Assembly: GCA_000799755.1 (NCBI GenBank)
Contig: JUHI01000008.1
Span: 62,001 to 126,000 of the forward strand
DNA: 64,000 nucleotides
From: Martinezella tropici
GTDB lineage: Bacteria > Pseudomonadota > Alphaproteobacteria > Rhizobiales > Rhizobiaceae
Reading direction: 5' to 3'
The position numbers and the translations under genes were made by a program. This document shows, in pieces, positions 44,288 through 52,741 of the stretch (position 1 is the stretch's first letter; each line of letters begins with the position of its first letter). Below the pieces are notes generated by a model that saw only the letters and a program-made list of their open reading frames with translations, had not been told where the DNA came from and searched no databases.

Positions 44288-45477
44288 CCCTGCAAGGCTA
44301 TCTGCGGCCCGATGGCCGCAAGGGCATTCGCAATATCGTCGCAGTCGCCTATCTGGTGGAATGTGCTCATCATGTCGGACGTCAGATCATCTCGGCTTTC
44401 GATGGGCAGGAGGTCCATCTCATCGGCTTCCCCGGCTGTTTTCCCAATGCCTATGCCCAAAGGATGATGGAGCGGCTCTGTACGCATCCGAATATCGGCG
44501 CGGTTCTGCTTCTGTCGCTCGGCTGCGAAAGCTTCAACAAATACTCGCTATCCAAGGTCATCGAGGAGAGCGGCAGACCGGTGAAGACGCTGACGATCCA
44601 GAATGATGGCGGCACGCGCAGCACGATTGCGGCCGGTCGTGCCTGGGTCGATGAGCAGCTTGAAAAGCTGGCACTCGATGAGCGGGTGCCGATGGATATC
44701 AGCGAACTGATCGTTGGCACGGTCTGCGGTGGGTCCGACGGAACAAGCGGCATTACCGGCAATCCGGCGGCGGGCAGGGCTTTCGATGCTCTGGTGGCGG
44801 CCGGAGCGACCTGTATCTTCGAGGAAACCGGAGAACTCATCGGCTGCGAGGAGATCATGGCCGATCGGGCGGTTACACCGGAACTCGCCGACGAGCTTCG
44901 CGCGTCAGTCGCCAAGGCCGCACGCTACTATGCGACCCTCGGCTATGGCAGCTTTGCGCCCGGCAATGCCGATGGCGGGCTGACGACGATCGAGGAGAAG
45001 TCGATGGGCGCCTATGCCAAGTCGGGTGCGTCGCCGATCTCCGGCCTGATCAAGCCCGGCGACATTCCGCCGCGCGGTGGTCTTTACCTGATGGATGTGG
45101 TGCCCGATGGCGAGGTACGGTTCGGCTTTCCGAATATTTCCGACAATGCCGAAATAGTCGAGATGATCGCCTCCGGCTGTCACATGGTATTCTTTGTCAC
45201 CGGCCGCGGCTCGGTCTCGGGCTCCGCAATCTCGCCGGTCATCAAGATCTGCGCCAATCCAGACACCTTCCGCCGGCTTGAGGAAGATATGGATGTCGAT
45301 GCCGGCCGTATTCTGGAGGGACGAGCGAGCCTTGACGAAGTCGGCCAGGAAATCGTCACCCTGCTGCGGGACGTTGTCGGCGGCAAGCCGACGAAGTCGG
45401 AAAGTCTAGGACATCAGGAATTTATCCTCACCTACAAGTCCTTTGAGCCGATCGGGCCGGCATGCCTGCCGGCATAG
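44284..45477 (+). CDS. UxaA-family lyase, large subunit
   Basis: 397 residues. Signatures: YLRPDGRKGIRNIVAVAYLV, LIGFPGCFPN, LLLSLGCESFN, VGTVCGGSDGTSGITGNPAAG, and VRFGFPNISDNAEIVEMIASG. This is the altronate/galactarate dehydratase fold, which eliminates water (or sulfite in SuyB) from a hydroxy acid using Fe2+. With ADH, SDR and RraA it forms a likely four-step route from an imported acid to central keto acids. Translationally coupled to the small subunit. Confidence 0.9.
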   Translation: MTLQGYLRPDGRKGIRNIVAVAYLVECAHHVGRQIISAFDGQEVHLIGFPGCFPNAYAQRMMERLCTHPNIGAVLLLSLGCESFNKYSLSKVIEESGRPVKTLTIQNDGGTRSTIAAGRAWVDEQLEKLALDERVPMDISELIVGTVCGGSDGTSGITGNPAAGRAFDALVAAGATCIFEETGELIGCEEIMADRAVTPELADELRASVAKAARYYATLGYGSFAPGNADGGLTTIEEKSMGAYAKSGASPISGLIKPGDIPPRGGLYLMDVVPDGEVRFGFPNISDNAEIVEMIASGCHMVFFVTGRGSVSGSAISPVIKICANPDTFRRLEEDMDVDAGRILEGRASLDEVGQEIVTLLRDVVGGKPTKSESLGHQEFILTYKSFEPIGPACLPA

Positions 45478-45547
45478 ACCGCGGGCTTGCTGGACCATAA
45501 GAGGATACGAGATTGCTGCCGTGGCGCACGGTCACGGACAATATTCG

Positions 45548-45575
45548 CCTGCCGCACGATAACGGCTGCGGCAGG
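45548..45575. terminator. Candidate terminator hairpin after UxaA large subunit
   Basis: 9-bp perfect stem CCTGCCGCA/TGCGGCAGG with 10-base loop, 70 bases past the stop. No T-run. Confidence 0.4.
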
Positions 45576-45738
45576 TGCACGTGTGACTACCGACAAGACG
45601 GATGCGCTGCTGCAATCGAGGGACCTTCCTGCGATTGCTATCCTTGAGCTCGCCCTGTCTACTCCCCTCCATCCGCCTGTCGCAGCGTAGAAAGAGATTT
45701 TCCATTTCCAGTGCCTTGAGAGATCGCTGTTTCTTTTA

Positions 45739-45757
45739 ATCCACTATTTTTATGGAC
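45739..45757. promoter_or_regulatory. Shared palindrome, copy 7 (FMN reductase)
   Basis: ATCCA-N9-TGGAC: both arms differ from the consensus by a matched change (TCTA/TAGA to TCCA/TGGA), so pairing symmetry is kept. Preceded by TTTTA. 47 bases before the FMN reductase start. Confidence 0.65.
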
Positions 45758-45804
45758 AATATTCGGATTATCGAAAACGCATACGATCGTCGGAAGGGAT
45801 GAGA

Positions 45805-46365
45805 ATGAGTGCGCCCAAACTTGTTGGCATTGCCGGCAGCTTCAACAGGCCATCGAAGACTTACTCACTGGTCCGGACCGTCGCCGATCTGGCAAGCCAA
45901 CGATATGGCTTTGCAAACAAGGTCTATGATCTGCACGATGTCGGCGTCTCGCTCGGTGCAGCCCAGTCGCGCAAGGATCTCGATGAGCAGGCGAAGGGCG
46001 TGATAGACGAGATCGTCTCAGCGGATGTGCTGATCGTCGGCTCTCCGACCTTCAAGGGTTCCTATCCCGGGCTGTTCAAGCACCTGATTGACCTCATCGA
46101 TCCGCACGAGCTGCGCGCCAAGCCGATCATCATCACCGCGACCGGCGGCGGGGACAGGCATGCCCTGATGGTGGAACATCAGCTGCGGCCGCTCTTCGGT
46201 TTCTTCATGGCGCATACCTTGCCGACCGCCGTTTACGCGTCGGATCGCGATTTTACCGATTACAAGGTTTCGTCGGAACCGCTCTCCCATCGGATCAACG
46301 AGGTCGTCGGCGAGCTCGCAGCTTTCTTTCCGCATTCGGTGACGGTGCTCGCTGCGGCAGAATGA
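45805..46365 (+). CDS. NADPH-dependent FMN reductase (MsuE/SsuE-like)
   Basis: 186 residues, flavodoxin-like fold. GIAGSFNRPSKTYSLVRTV is the phosphate-binding loop, VLIVGSPTFKGSYPGLFKHLIDLI the second flavin loop, ATGGGDRHALMVEHQLRP the third. Such enzymes supply FMNH2 to sulfonate or other luciferase-like monooxygenases. ATG 45805 follows GGAAGGGATGA; ATG 45799 is an alternative. It lies 11 kb from the monooxygenase at 33321 but shares its putative operator, so it is the likely reductant supplier. Confidence 0.88.
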   Translation: MSAPKLVGIAGSFNRPSKTYSLVRTVADLASQRYGFANKVYDLHDVGVSLGAAQSRKDLDEQAKGVIDEIVSADVLIVGSPTFKGSYPGLFKHLIDLIDPHELRAKPIIITATGGGDRHALMVEHQLRPLFGFFMAHTLPTAVYASDRDFTDYKVSSEPLSHRINEVVGELAAFFPHSVTVLAAAE

Positions 46366-46416
46366 CAAGCGTTTTCAGCTCTTTACCTTGGATTTGTCAA
46401 CAGAATGGAGGATTAC

Positions 46417-46587
46417 ATGAAGTGGAATGTCATCAGCCGCCTGAAGACGGTTTTGGCCCGGCGCTCGTCGCAGCGCGAAAAGACGGCCACCCAGTCCGTC
46501 GACCGGGCAGGGTCTGCCGAAAGGGAACTCTCGGCGCGCGACTATGAGATGTTTTACTGGTGCACGGCGCCGGCGCCCTGGTACTAA
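46417..46587 (+). CDS. Small protein (56 aa) downstream of FMN reductase
   Basis: ATG after GGAGGATTAC, a strong ribosome-binding site. It is 56 residues, basic (MKWNVISRLKTVLARRSSQR), with a distinctive aromatic C-terminus (YEMFYWCTAPAPWY). Starts 51 bases after the reductase stop, same strand, so probably co-transcribed. No family recognised. Confidence 0.6.
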   Translation: MKWNVISRLKTVLARRSSQREKTATQSVDRAGSAERELSARDYEMFYWCTAPAPWY

Positions 46588-46651
46588 CCGGATTTATCCT
46601 TGATGTACCATCCGCGCGGTGCATTCAACCGCTTTTCCTTGTGAGGCTTTC

Positions 46652-47236
46652 ATGACCAGAATACTGATCGTGCCTGGCCTTTTCGGCTCGGGCGAGGGGC
46701 ATTGGCAGCGCTATTGGCTGCAGGATCATCCGGACGTTCGGCTCGTCGAGCAGGACGACTGGGATTTTCCCAGCATCGGCAGTTGGATGGACAAGCTGGA
46801 AGTCGCGCTGGAAGAGGCGGGCGAAGCCTATATCGTCGCACACAGCCTCGGCTGCTTGCTGACGGCGAGATTGGCCGGACGGCCGGCCGCGCGCAGGGTC
46901 AAAGGGGCGCTGCTCGTTGCGCCATGCGATATTCCGACAACCGAAGCCTTGCATGCGGGACATGTTTCCTTCGGCACGATGCCGACGGAAGCTCTGCCTT
47001 TCCCCAGCATGACGGTCGGAAGTCTGAACGACATCTATATGAGCCTCGATAGGCTCTCCATGTTCGGGCGGCTCTGGAATTCCGATGTCCGCAACATCGG
47101 CCTTGCCGGGCATATCAATATAGCGAGCGGCTTCGGGCGCTGGCCGAGCGGTTACGGCTTTCTCGAAATGTTGAAGGCACGCAGCAGACATCGCAGGCCG
47201 CAGGCGTTTTCGACTGCAATCGCCGCGTCGATTTAA
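46652..47236 (+). CDS. RBBP9/YdeN-type alpha/beta hydrolase
   Basis: 194 residues. MTRILIVPGLFGSGEGHWQRYW is the family's N-terminal strand/oxyanion region; nucleophile Ser in AHSLGC, catalytic His in AGHIN near the C-terminus. Serine hydrolase of unknown natural substrate. ATG 46652 preceded by GTGAGGCTTTC. Single gene. Confidence 0.85.
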   Translation: MTRILIVPGLFGSGEGHWQRYWLQDHPDVRLVEQDDWDFPSIGSWMDKLEVALEEAGEAYIVAHSLGCLLTARLAGRPAARRVKGALLVAPCDIPTTEALHAGHVSFGTMPTEALPFPSMTVGSLNDIYMSLDRLSMFGRLWNSDVRNIGLAGHINIASGFGRWPSGYGFLEMLKARSRHRRPQAFSTAIAASI

Positions 47237-47351
47237 AAGAAGGGCTTTTCATATCGGACATTCGACGCCATTGTGCGGCGGATTTTTTGATCCCGCTCCT
47301 CAGCCGCCCATCCCAGCGCGCAACGGGAGGAGATTTTTTGGAGGTAAGACA

Positions 47352-48011
47352 ATGAGTTTGCGCATCAACGATATCGCTCCGGATTTTAAGGCGGAGACGA
47401 CGCAGGGTGAAGTTCAGTTCCACGATTGGATCGGCGACGGCTGGGCTGTGCTCTTCTCGCACCCGAAGAATTTCACGCCGGTCTGCACGACGGAGCTCGG
47501 TGCGATGGCTGGTCTCGAAGGCGAATTCCGCAAGCGCGGCGTCAAGATCATCGGTATCTCGGTCGATCCTGTCGAAAGCCATGGCCGCTGGAAGAATGAC
47601 ATCAAGACGGCAACCGGCTTCGACGTCGATTATCCGCTGATCGGCGACAAGGATCTGAAGGTCGCGAAACTTTACGACATGCTGCCGGCAGCTGCTGGTG
47701 AAAGTTCGGAAGGCCGCACGCCTGCCGACAATGCTACGGTTCGTTCCGTCTTCGTCATCGGTCCGGACAAGAAGATCAAGCTGGTCCTCACCTATCCGAT
47801 GACGACGGGCCGCAACTTCGGCGAGATCCTGCGCGCGATCGATTCGATTCAGCTGACTGCAAAGCATCAGGTGGCGACGCCTGCAAACTGGCAGCAGGGT
47901 GAAGATGTCATCATCACCGCTGCAGTTTCCAACGAAGACGCCATCACCCGCTTCGGCTCGTTCGACACGGTATTGCCCTATCTGCGCAAGACCCGCCAGC
48001 CATCCGCCTGA
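47352..48011 (+). CDS. 1-Cys peroxiredoxin (Prx6 class)
   Basis: 219 residues. Peroxidatic Cys C45 in NFTPVCTTEL. The following segments (GISVDPVESHGRWKNDI, VFVIGPDKKIKLVLTYPMTTGRNFGEILRAIDS and PANWQQGEDVII) are those of the Prx6/AhpC-TSA 1-Cys group. Reduces hydrogen peroxide and organic peroxides in the cytoplasm. ATG 47352 follows TTTGGAGGTAAGACA. Ended by a strong terminator. Not headed by the shared palindrome. Confidence 0.93.
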   Translation: MSLRINDIAPDFKAETTQGEVQFHDWIGDGWAVLFSHPKNFTPVCTTELGAMAGLEGEFRKRGVKIIGISVDPVESHGRWKNDIKTATGFDVDYPLIGDKDLKVAKLYDMLPAAAGESSEGRTPADNATVRSVFVIGPDKKIKLVLTYPMTTGRNFGEILRAIDSIQLTAKHQVATPANWQQGEDVIITAAVSNEDAITRFGSFDTVLPYLRKTRQPSA

Positions 48012-48041
48012 TCGGCGGCGCACTGAAAATTCAATTGATGC

Positions 48042-48070
48042 GATGCGGCCTCAGGGCCGCATCGTCTTTT
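48042..48070 (+). terminator. Rho-independent terminator of the peroxiredoxin gene
   Basis: GATGCGGCC-TCAG-GGCCGCATC stem (9 bp, 4-base loop) followed by GTCTTTT. The best terminator in the window, between the convergent peroxiredoxin and LysR genes. Confidence 0.88.
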
Positions 48071-48971
48071 AAAGGTGAACGTTTTCGCGCAGGAATTCCA
48101 GCAAGGCGCGTACGCGGGCCGGCAGCGGGCCGCCCTGACCGATGTAGACGGCATGGAATTCTTCGATGTCGCCCGGATTGAACTCCTCCAGCACCTGTCG
48201 CAGGCGACCCGCCTCGATATCCGATTTGACGGTGAAGGCACTGAGGCGCGCCAGACCTGCGCCGCCAAGCACAAGATGACGCATCGCCTCGCCGTCGCTC
48301 ACCTGCAGCCTGCGGGAGCCGGGGACGGTTGCGACCTCGCCATCGATGCGCAAGGGCCAGCCTTCGACCGAGCGGGAATAGGCAAAGCCGATGCGACAAT
48401 GTTTTGCCAGCTCGGCGGGAGAGCGCGGCGTGCCGTGTCGCCCCAGATAGTCCGGCGAGGCGACGATGACGTTTCGTGTCGTTCCAAGCTTGCGGGCGGT
48501 GAGACTAGAACTCTTCAGCGGTCCGGCCCGGATCGCCACATCGGTACGCTCTTCCATCAAGTCGACGACAAGATCGGTATGGAAGATCTCCAGCGAGACA
48601 TTGGGGTGCAGGGCCATGAAGGCTGGAATGAGCGGAGCCAGCACATGATTGCCAAAAGAGCCGCTGGTGTTGATGCGGATATGTCCGGCAACCTGCTCCC
48701 CCGCCGAGGCATGACGCTCGGCCTCGGCGATATCGGCAAGGATCGCAACGCTGCGTTCGAAGAAGGCGCAGCCCTCCGGCGTCAGCTGCAGCCGCCTGGT
48801 CGAGCGATGGATGAGGCGCGCGCCGAGGCGTTTTTCCAATCTCGTGATGAGCTTGCTGACAGCTGACGGCGTCATGCGGCAGGCTTTGGCGGCGGCGGTG
48901 AAACCACCGAGTTCCACGGCGCGCACGAAGACTTCCATTTCTCCGGAGCGATTGATGTCTTGACGGCTCAT
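48069..48971 (-). CDS. LysR-family transcription regulator
   Basis: 300 residues. N-terminal helix-turn-helix GGFTAAAKACRMTPSAVSK and LEKRLGARLIHRSTRRLQLT, then a C-terminal ligand domain (HIRINTSGSFGNHVLAPLIPAF, DVAIRAGPL). Resembles the AaeR/DsdC-like general LysR group that controls neighbouring genes. Divergent from the aldo/keto reductase at 49066, with 94 bases between, so it probably regulates that gene. No copy of the shared palindrome lies beside it. Confidence 0.9.
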   Translation of the reverse strand: MSRQDINRSGEMEVFVRAVELGGFTAAAKACRMTPSAVSKLITRLEKRLGARLIHRSTRRLQLTPEGCAFFERSVAILADIAEAERHASAGEQVAGHIRINTSGSFGNHVLAPLIPAFMALHPNVSLEIFHTDLVVDLMEERTDVAIRAGPLKSSSLTARKLGTTRNVIVASPDYLGRHGTPRSPAELAKHCRIGFAYSRSVEGWPLRIDGEVATVPGSRRLQVSDGEAMRHLVLGGAGLARLSAFTVKSDIEAGRLRQVLEEFNPGDIEEFHAVYIGQGGPLPARVRALLEFLRENVHL

Positions 48972-49065
48972 GATGAATTGAAATCACATATCTGTTTCTC
49001 TTCGGCAATCTATATCACGTTTGTGCAAGCGTCTATCTATCTGAAGAACCAACAGGAGATAGACG

Positions 49066-50100
49066 ATGGAATACAGAAATCTCGGTGCTTCCGGCTTGCG
49101 CGTTCCGGTCCTCAGTTTCGGTGCTGGAACCTTTGCCGGCAGCGGCCCTCTCTTCAGCGCCTGGGGCTCGACGGATGCGGCGGAGGCGCGGCGTCTGGTC
49201 GATATCTGCCTGGAGGCGGGCGTCAATCTCTTCGACACTGCCGATGTCTACTCGGCCGGTGCCTCGGAGGAAGTGCTCGGTGAGGCGATCCGGGGCAGAC
49301 GGGATGCCGTGTTGATCTCGACCAAGACTGCTCTGCCCATGGGCGATGGACCGGCCGATTGGGGGAGTTCCCGTTCGCGGCTGATCAAATCGGTGGACGC
49401 TGCGCTGCGCCGTCTCGGCACCGATTACATCGACCTGCTGCAGTTGCACGCCTTCGATGCGTCGACGCCGGTCGAGGAGACGCTCTCCACGCTGGATAGT
49501 CTCGTGAAGGCGGGAAAGATCCGTTACATCGGTGCCTCCAATTTCTCCGGCTGGGAGCTGATGAAATCGCTCGCCGCATCGCAGAAGCATTCCTATGTGC
49601 GCCACGTCGCCCATCAGGTCTATTATTCGCTCGCCGGCCGCGATTACGAATGGGAGCTGATGCCTTTGGCCAGCGATCAGAACGTCGGCGCACTGGTCTG
49701 GAGCCCGCTGGCATGGGGCAGGCTGACGGGCAAGATCCGCCGCGGCCAGCCATTGCCGCAGACGAGCCGGCTGCACGAGACGGCGACTTTCGGGCCGCCA
49801 GTCGACGACGAGAAGCTGTTCGATATCGTCGACGTGCTGGATGAAATTGCGGGCGAGACGGGTAAGAGTGTGCCGCAGATCGCGATCAACTGGCTGGTGA
49901 ACCGGCCGACCGTTGCAAGCGTCATCATCGGTGCGCGCAATGAAGAGCAGTTGCGGCAAAATCTCGGTGCGGTCGGCTGGGTGCTTTCGAAAGAGCAGAT
50001 CGAGAGGCTGGACAAGGTCAGCGAGCTGACGGCGCCCTATCCCTATTTTCCGTATCGGCGCCAAGAAGGTTTCGCCAGACTGAATCCGCCGCTGGTTTGA
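49066..50100 (+). CDS. Aldo/keto reductase 1
   Basis: 344 residues. N-terminal GASGLRVPVLSFGAGTFAG, catalytic Asp/Tyr (FDTADVYSAGASEE), Lys (LISTKTALPM), then YIDLLQLHAFD and the C-terminal NADPH-binding SVIIGARNEEQLRQNL. YdjG/YajO-type AKR. Reduces aldehydes or ketones of unknown identity. Beside the divergent LysR gene. Confidence 0.9.
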   Translation: MEYRNLGASGLRVPVLSFGAGTFAGSGPLFSAWGSTDAAEARRLVDICLEAGVNLFDTADVYSAGASEEVLGEAIRGRRDAVLISTKTALPMGDGPADWGSSRSRLIKSVDAALRRLGTDYIDLLQLHAFDASTPVEETLSTLDSLVKAGKIRYIGASNFSGWELMKSLAASQKHSYVRHVAHQVYYSLAGRDYEWELMPLASDQNVGALVWSPLAWGRLTGKIRRGQPLPQTSRLHETATFGPPVDDEKLFDIVDVLDEIAGETGKSVPQIAINWLVNRPTVASVIIGARNEEQLRQNLGAVGWVLSKEQIERLDKVSELTAPYPYFPYRRQEGFARLNPPLV

Positions 50101-50159
50101 CGCCATAGATGATCGAGACGACGGCGGCGAAGCAAAACTGCTCCGCCGCCGAATGCATT

Positions 50160-51191
50160 TTAGCGGCCACCCTCGATCTTGCGGTGGCGCTGGTTCCGTC
50201 CGCTTTCTCCATAAGGATAGGCAGCAGGCTGCGGTGCGCTGATCTGGTTCAGCTTGTCCGTCTCCGCATCGGTCAGTTTCAGTTCGGCAGCACCCAAATT
50301 GTCGGCAAGTTGCTCGGATGTGCGGGCGCCGAGGATGACCGAGGTCACGGCCGGACGAGCGGCCGTCCAGGCAAGCGCGACCTGCGCCATGCTGACGCCA
50401 CGCGCCTTAGCGATCTCCTCCACGGTTTCGATGATCGCCCAGGTCCGCTCCTGAGCATTGCGCGCGGCATAGGCTTCGCTGCCGCGGTTGGGGTTTTCGC
50501 CGAGCCTTGTCGCGCCGCTCGGCGTCTCGTCGCGCTTATATTTGCCGGTCAGCCAGCCGCCACCGAGCGGCGACCAGGGCAGCAGGCCCATGCCGGCATC
50601 GAGGCAGGCATCGACGATCTCAAGCTCGATATCGCGCGCGAGCAGATTATATTGCGGCTGCAGCGTCACGGGACGCGTATAGCCGCGTGCCTTGGCGATT
50701 TCCGCCGCCTTGGCAATGTGCCAGCCGACATAGTTGGAAAAGCCGTAATAACCGATCTTGCCGGCACGCACGGCATCATCGAGAAAGCGCAGCGTTTCCT
50801 CGATCGGCGTCAGGGCATCCCAGGCATGCATCTGATAGAGATCGATGTGCTCGAGGCCGAGACGGCGCAGCGAGTCGTCCAGGGCTTGTCCCAGATGCCG
50901 ACGCGAAAGACCGATATCGTTCGGGCCCTTGCCCATCGGGAAACGCCCCTTGGTAGCGACGACGGCCTGGCGGGCCTCGGTCGGGCGAGCCTTCAACCAG
51001 CGGCCGATGATCTCTTCCGACTTGCCGGCGCTGTAGACATCGGCGGTATCGATGAAATTGCCGCCCCACGCGAAATAATCGTCCAGCAGCTTATGTGACG
51101 CGGCCTCACTCGCTTCCGCGCCGAAGGTCATGGTGCCAAGGCAATAAGCCGTGACAACGGCCCCGCTTGGGCCGAGCTTGCGATAATCCAT
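50160..51191 (-). CDS. Aldo/keto reductase 2
   Basis: 343 residues. MDYRKLGPSGAVVTAYCLGTMTFG is the usual AKR opening. Also FIDTADVYSAGKSEEIIGR, VVATKGRFPMG, HIDLYQMHAWD and the C-terminal SVILGARTSEQLADNLG. Belongs to the same AKR group as the convergent aldo/keto reductase 1. ATG 51191 has GAGGAGGCAGGA in front; the longer frame to 51395 has no support. Likely NADPH-dependent detoxification or sugar reduction. Confidence 0.9.
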   Translation of the reverse strand: MDYRKLGPSGAVVTAYCLGTMTFGAEASEAASHKLLDDYFAWGGNFIDTADVYSAGKSEEIIGRWLKARPTEARQAVVATKGRFPMGKGPNDIGLSRRHLGQALDDSLRRLGLEHIDLYQMHAWDALTPIEETLRFLDDAVRAGKIGYYGFSNYVGWHIAKAAEIAKARGYTRPVTLQPQYNLLARDIELEIVDACLDAGMGLLPWSPLGGGWLTGKYKRDETPSGATRLGENPNRGSEAYAARNAQERTWAIIETVEEIAKARGVSMAQVALAWTAARPAVTSVILGARTSEQLADNLGAAELKLTDAETDKLNQISAPQPAAYPYGESGRNQRHRKIEGGR

Positions 51192-51459
51192 TCCTGCCTC
51201 CTCTGAACGGAGCGCTGGCGACCGATCGGCAAAGCTCTCGGGCGAGCTGCAGGCTCCGTGATCCATAGCAATGTGGTGCTTGAGACGGCCTCCACCGTCG
51301 ATGGGATTCGACGCTCGGCGTTTTACCGCCTTGGCCGCATGGAAAGCATAACCAATCATCCCATGATTACCAAGCGAATTTGGATGGAAAATCACCTTCG
51401 TTGCCTGGGTCGCTTGGGTCGCGCTAAAGTCCCTGTCGTTATGATTCTCCTTTCACCGA

Positions 51460-52008
51460 ATGCCTTCCTGCATGGATGAACCGCCGACCAGCCGCATGCT
51501 CTCCTGGGCACGCAACTCCACGATCTATCGCCTCGAACGCCGGATGATGACGGAGAAGCAACTGTTCGACGCGATCGCCAAGAAAGCGAAGCAGAAGTTC
51601 GAGGATATCAGCGAGGCGCAGATCAAGGCGCTTGCGGATTTCGCGGTCAAATTCGCTTATGAGCTGAAGGTGCTCGACGATGTCACCTTCGCCGAGATCA
51701 GCACGCGCTCGGCGGTCCGCTCCGGCAAGTCGAAGAAAGCGATCGCCTTCAAGCTCGCCTCCAAAGGCATCGACGGCGAGACCGTCGTTGCGGCGGTTGG
51801 CGAGGTCGATGATCTCCATTCCGCCGTCATCTTTGCCAGGAAACGCGGCTTCGGGCCGTTCCGACGTGGCGATCTCGACGACAAGCGCAAGGCGAAGGAA
51901 TTATCCGCCTTCGCCCGCAGCGGTTTCAGCTTTGCGATCGGCAAAAGGGTCTTCGACATGGAGCGAGAAGACGCCGAAGAGCTATTGCAGTCGGCTTCGA
52001 CCTTTTGA
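51460..52008 (+). CDS. recX: RecX-family regulatory protein
   Basis: 182 residues, basic and helical, with RecX-like repeats: RNSTIYRLERRMMTEKQLFDAIAKKAK, FAYELKVLDDVTFAEISTRSAVRSGKSKKAIAFKLASKGI, FARKRGFGPFRRGDL. Binds and inhibits RecA filaments in other bacteria. ATG 51460 or ATG 51472 may be used; neither has a strong ribosome-binding site. RecA is not adjacent, as usual in rhizobia. Lies alone between the AKR gene and the DUF922 gene. Confidence 0.82.
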   Translation: MPSCMDEPPTSRMLSWARNSTIYRLERRMMTEKQLFDAIAKKAKQKFEDISEAQIKALADFAVKFAYELKVLDDVTFAEISTRSAVRSGKSKKAIAFKLASKGIDGETVVAAVGEVDDLHSAVIFARKRGFGPFRRGDLDDKRKAKELSAFARSGFSFAIGKRVFDMEREDAEELLQSASTF

Positions 52009-52084
52009 AGCTGGATGCTCATTGAAATGGCGGGGGTCAACCGCTAGCTTTGCCGCGCTTGACTAGGGTGTGCAGGGGAAGTTT

Positions 52085-52687
52085 GTGAAAGCATATATTC
52101 GATCACTTGCGGCGGCGATGGCAATTGCCTCTTTGCCGATGACAGCTCATGCCGACTGGCAGGCCGTGGAAACGACCAAGACCTACGCGATTTCCGGAAC
52201 CTCCGGCCGCGAACTCTACGATTCGATCGGCGAACGCGGCCCACTGCTCGGCCCCAAGGTCAGGGCGATTGCGCATACCGATTTCAAGCTGACCTGGACG
52301 CGGAAATATGAGCCGCAGCCGGACGGTGCCTGCAAGATCACCGTCAACATACCGAAATTGATCATCACCTACACCCTGCCGAAGCCTTCGGCGCAATTGC
52401 CGGCCTTGACCCGCAAGAGCTGGCAGACGTTCATCGCCGGGGTCGAGGCGCATGAGCGCGTGCATGGCGGATACATCAAGGATATGGTCAAGGAAATCGA
52501 GGCCATGAGCGTCGGCTTTACCGTGCCCAATGATCCGAAGTGCAGCAAGATCCGTGTGGAGCTGACGAAGCGGCTCGGTGAAATTTCCAACAAGGAGCGG
52601 CGGCGCAACAGTGATTTCGACAAGGTCGAATTCAGCGATGGCGGCAACCTCCAGCAGCTCGTGCTGAAGCTCGTCAAGGAAGAGTAG
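52085..52687 (+). CDS. Exported DUF922-like protein with HExxH zinc motif
   Basis: 200 residues from GTG 52085 (AGGGGAAGTTT upstream). Signal peptide ends SLPMTAHA. HERVH in GVEAHERVHGGYI matches the HExxH zinc site of DUF922 proteins, which are predicted metalloproteases of the envelope. Two Cys (GACKITV, PKCSKIR) may form a disulfide. Substrate unknown. Confidence 0.8.
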   Translation: MKAYIRSLAAAMAIASLPMTAHADWQAVETTKTYAISGTSGRELYDSIGERGPLLGPKVRAIAHTDFKLTWTRKYEPQPDGACKITVNIPKLIITYTLPKPSAQLPALTRKSWQTFIAGVEAHERVHGGYIKDMVKEIEAMSVGFTVPNDPKCSKIRVELTKRLGEISNKERRRNSDFDKVEFSDGGNLQQLVLKLVKEE

Positions 52688-52741
52688 TTCGAGGAGCGCA
52701 GCCGGTTGGATGCCTTCCGGCTGCGCCCGCTTGAAAATGGA

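Larger units (their letters stand above)
45478..45804. other. 327-base intergenic region with hairpin and shared operator
   Basis: After the UxaA gene. It has a perfect inverted repeat, CCTGCCGCA / TGCGGCAGG (45548-45575, 10-base loop), probably ending the upstream transcript, and palindrome copy 7 at 45739. A 67-codon frame at 45487 has no ribosome-binding site and is not accepted. Confidence 0.5.

Noticed and set aside
43955..45477. Reading the UxaA pair as SuyAB sulfolactate sulfo-lyase
   Set aside because: Tempting because of the sulfur genes nearby, but the cluster lacks the shared palindrome and carries ADH, SDR and RraA genes more typical of sugar-acid routes. Kept only as an alternative.
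48069..48971. LysR gene as the regulator of the shared palindrome
   Set aside because: It is divergent from an aldo/keto reductase, no palindrome copy is near, and it looks like a local regulator. A LysR-type factor elsewhere remains possible.
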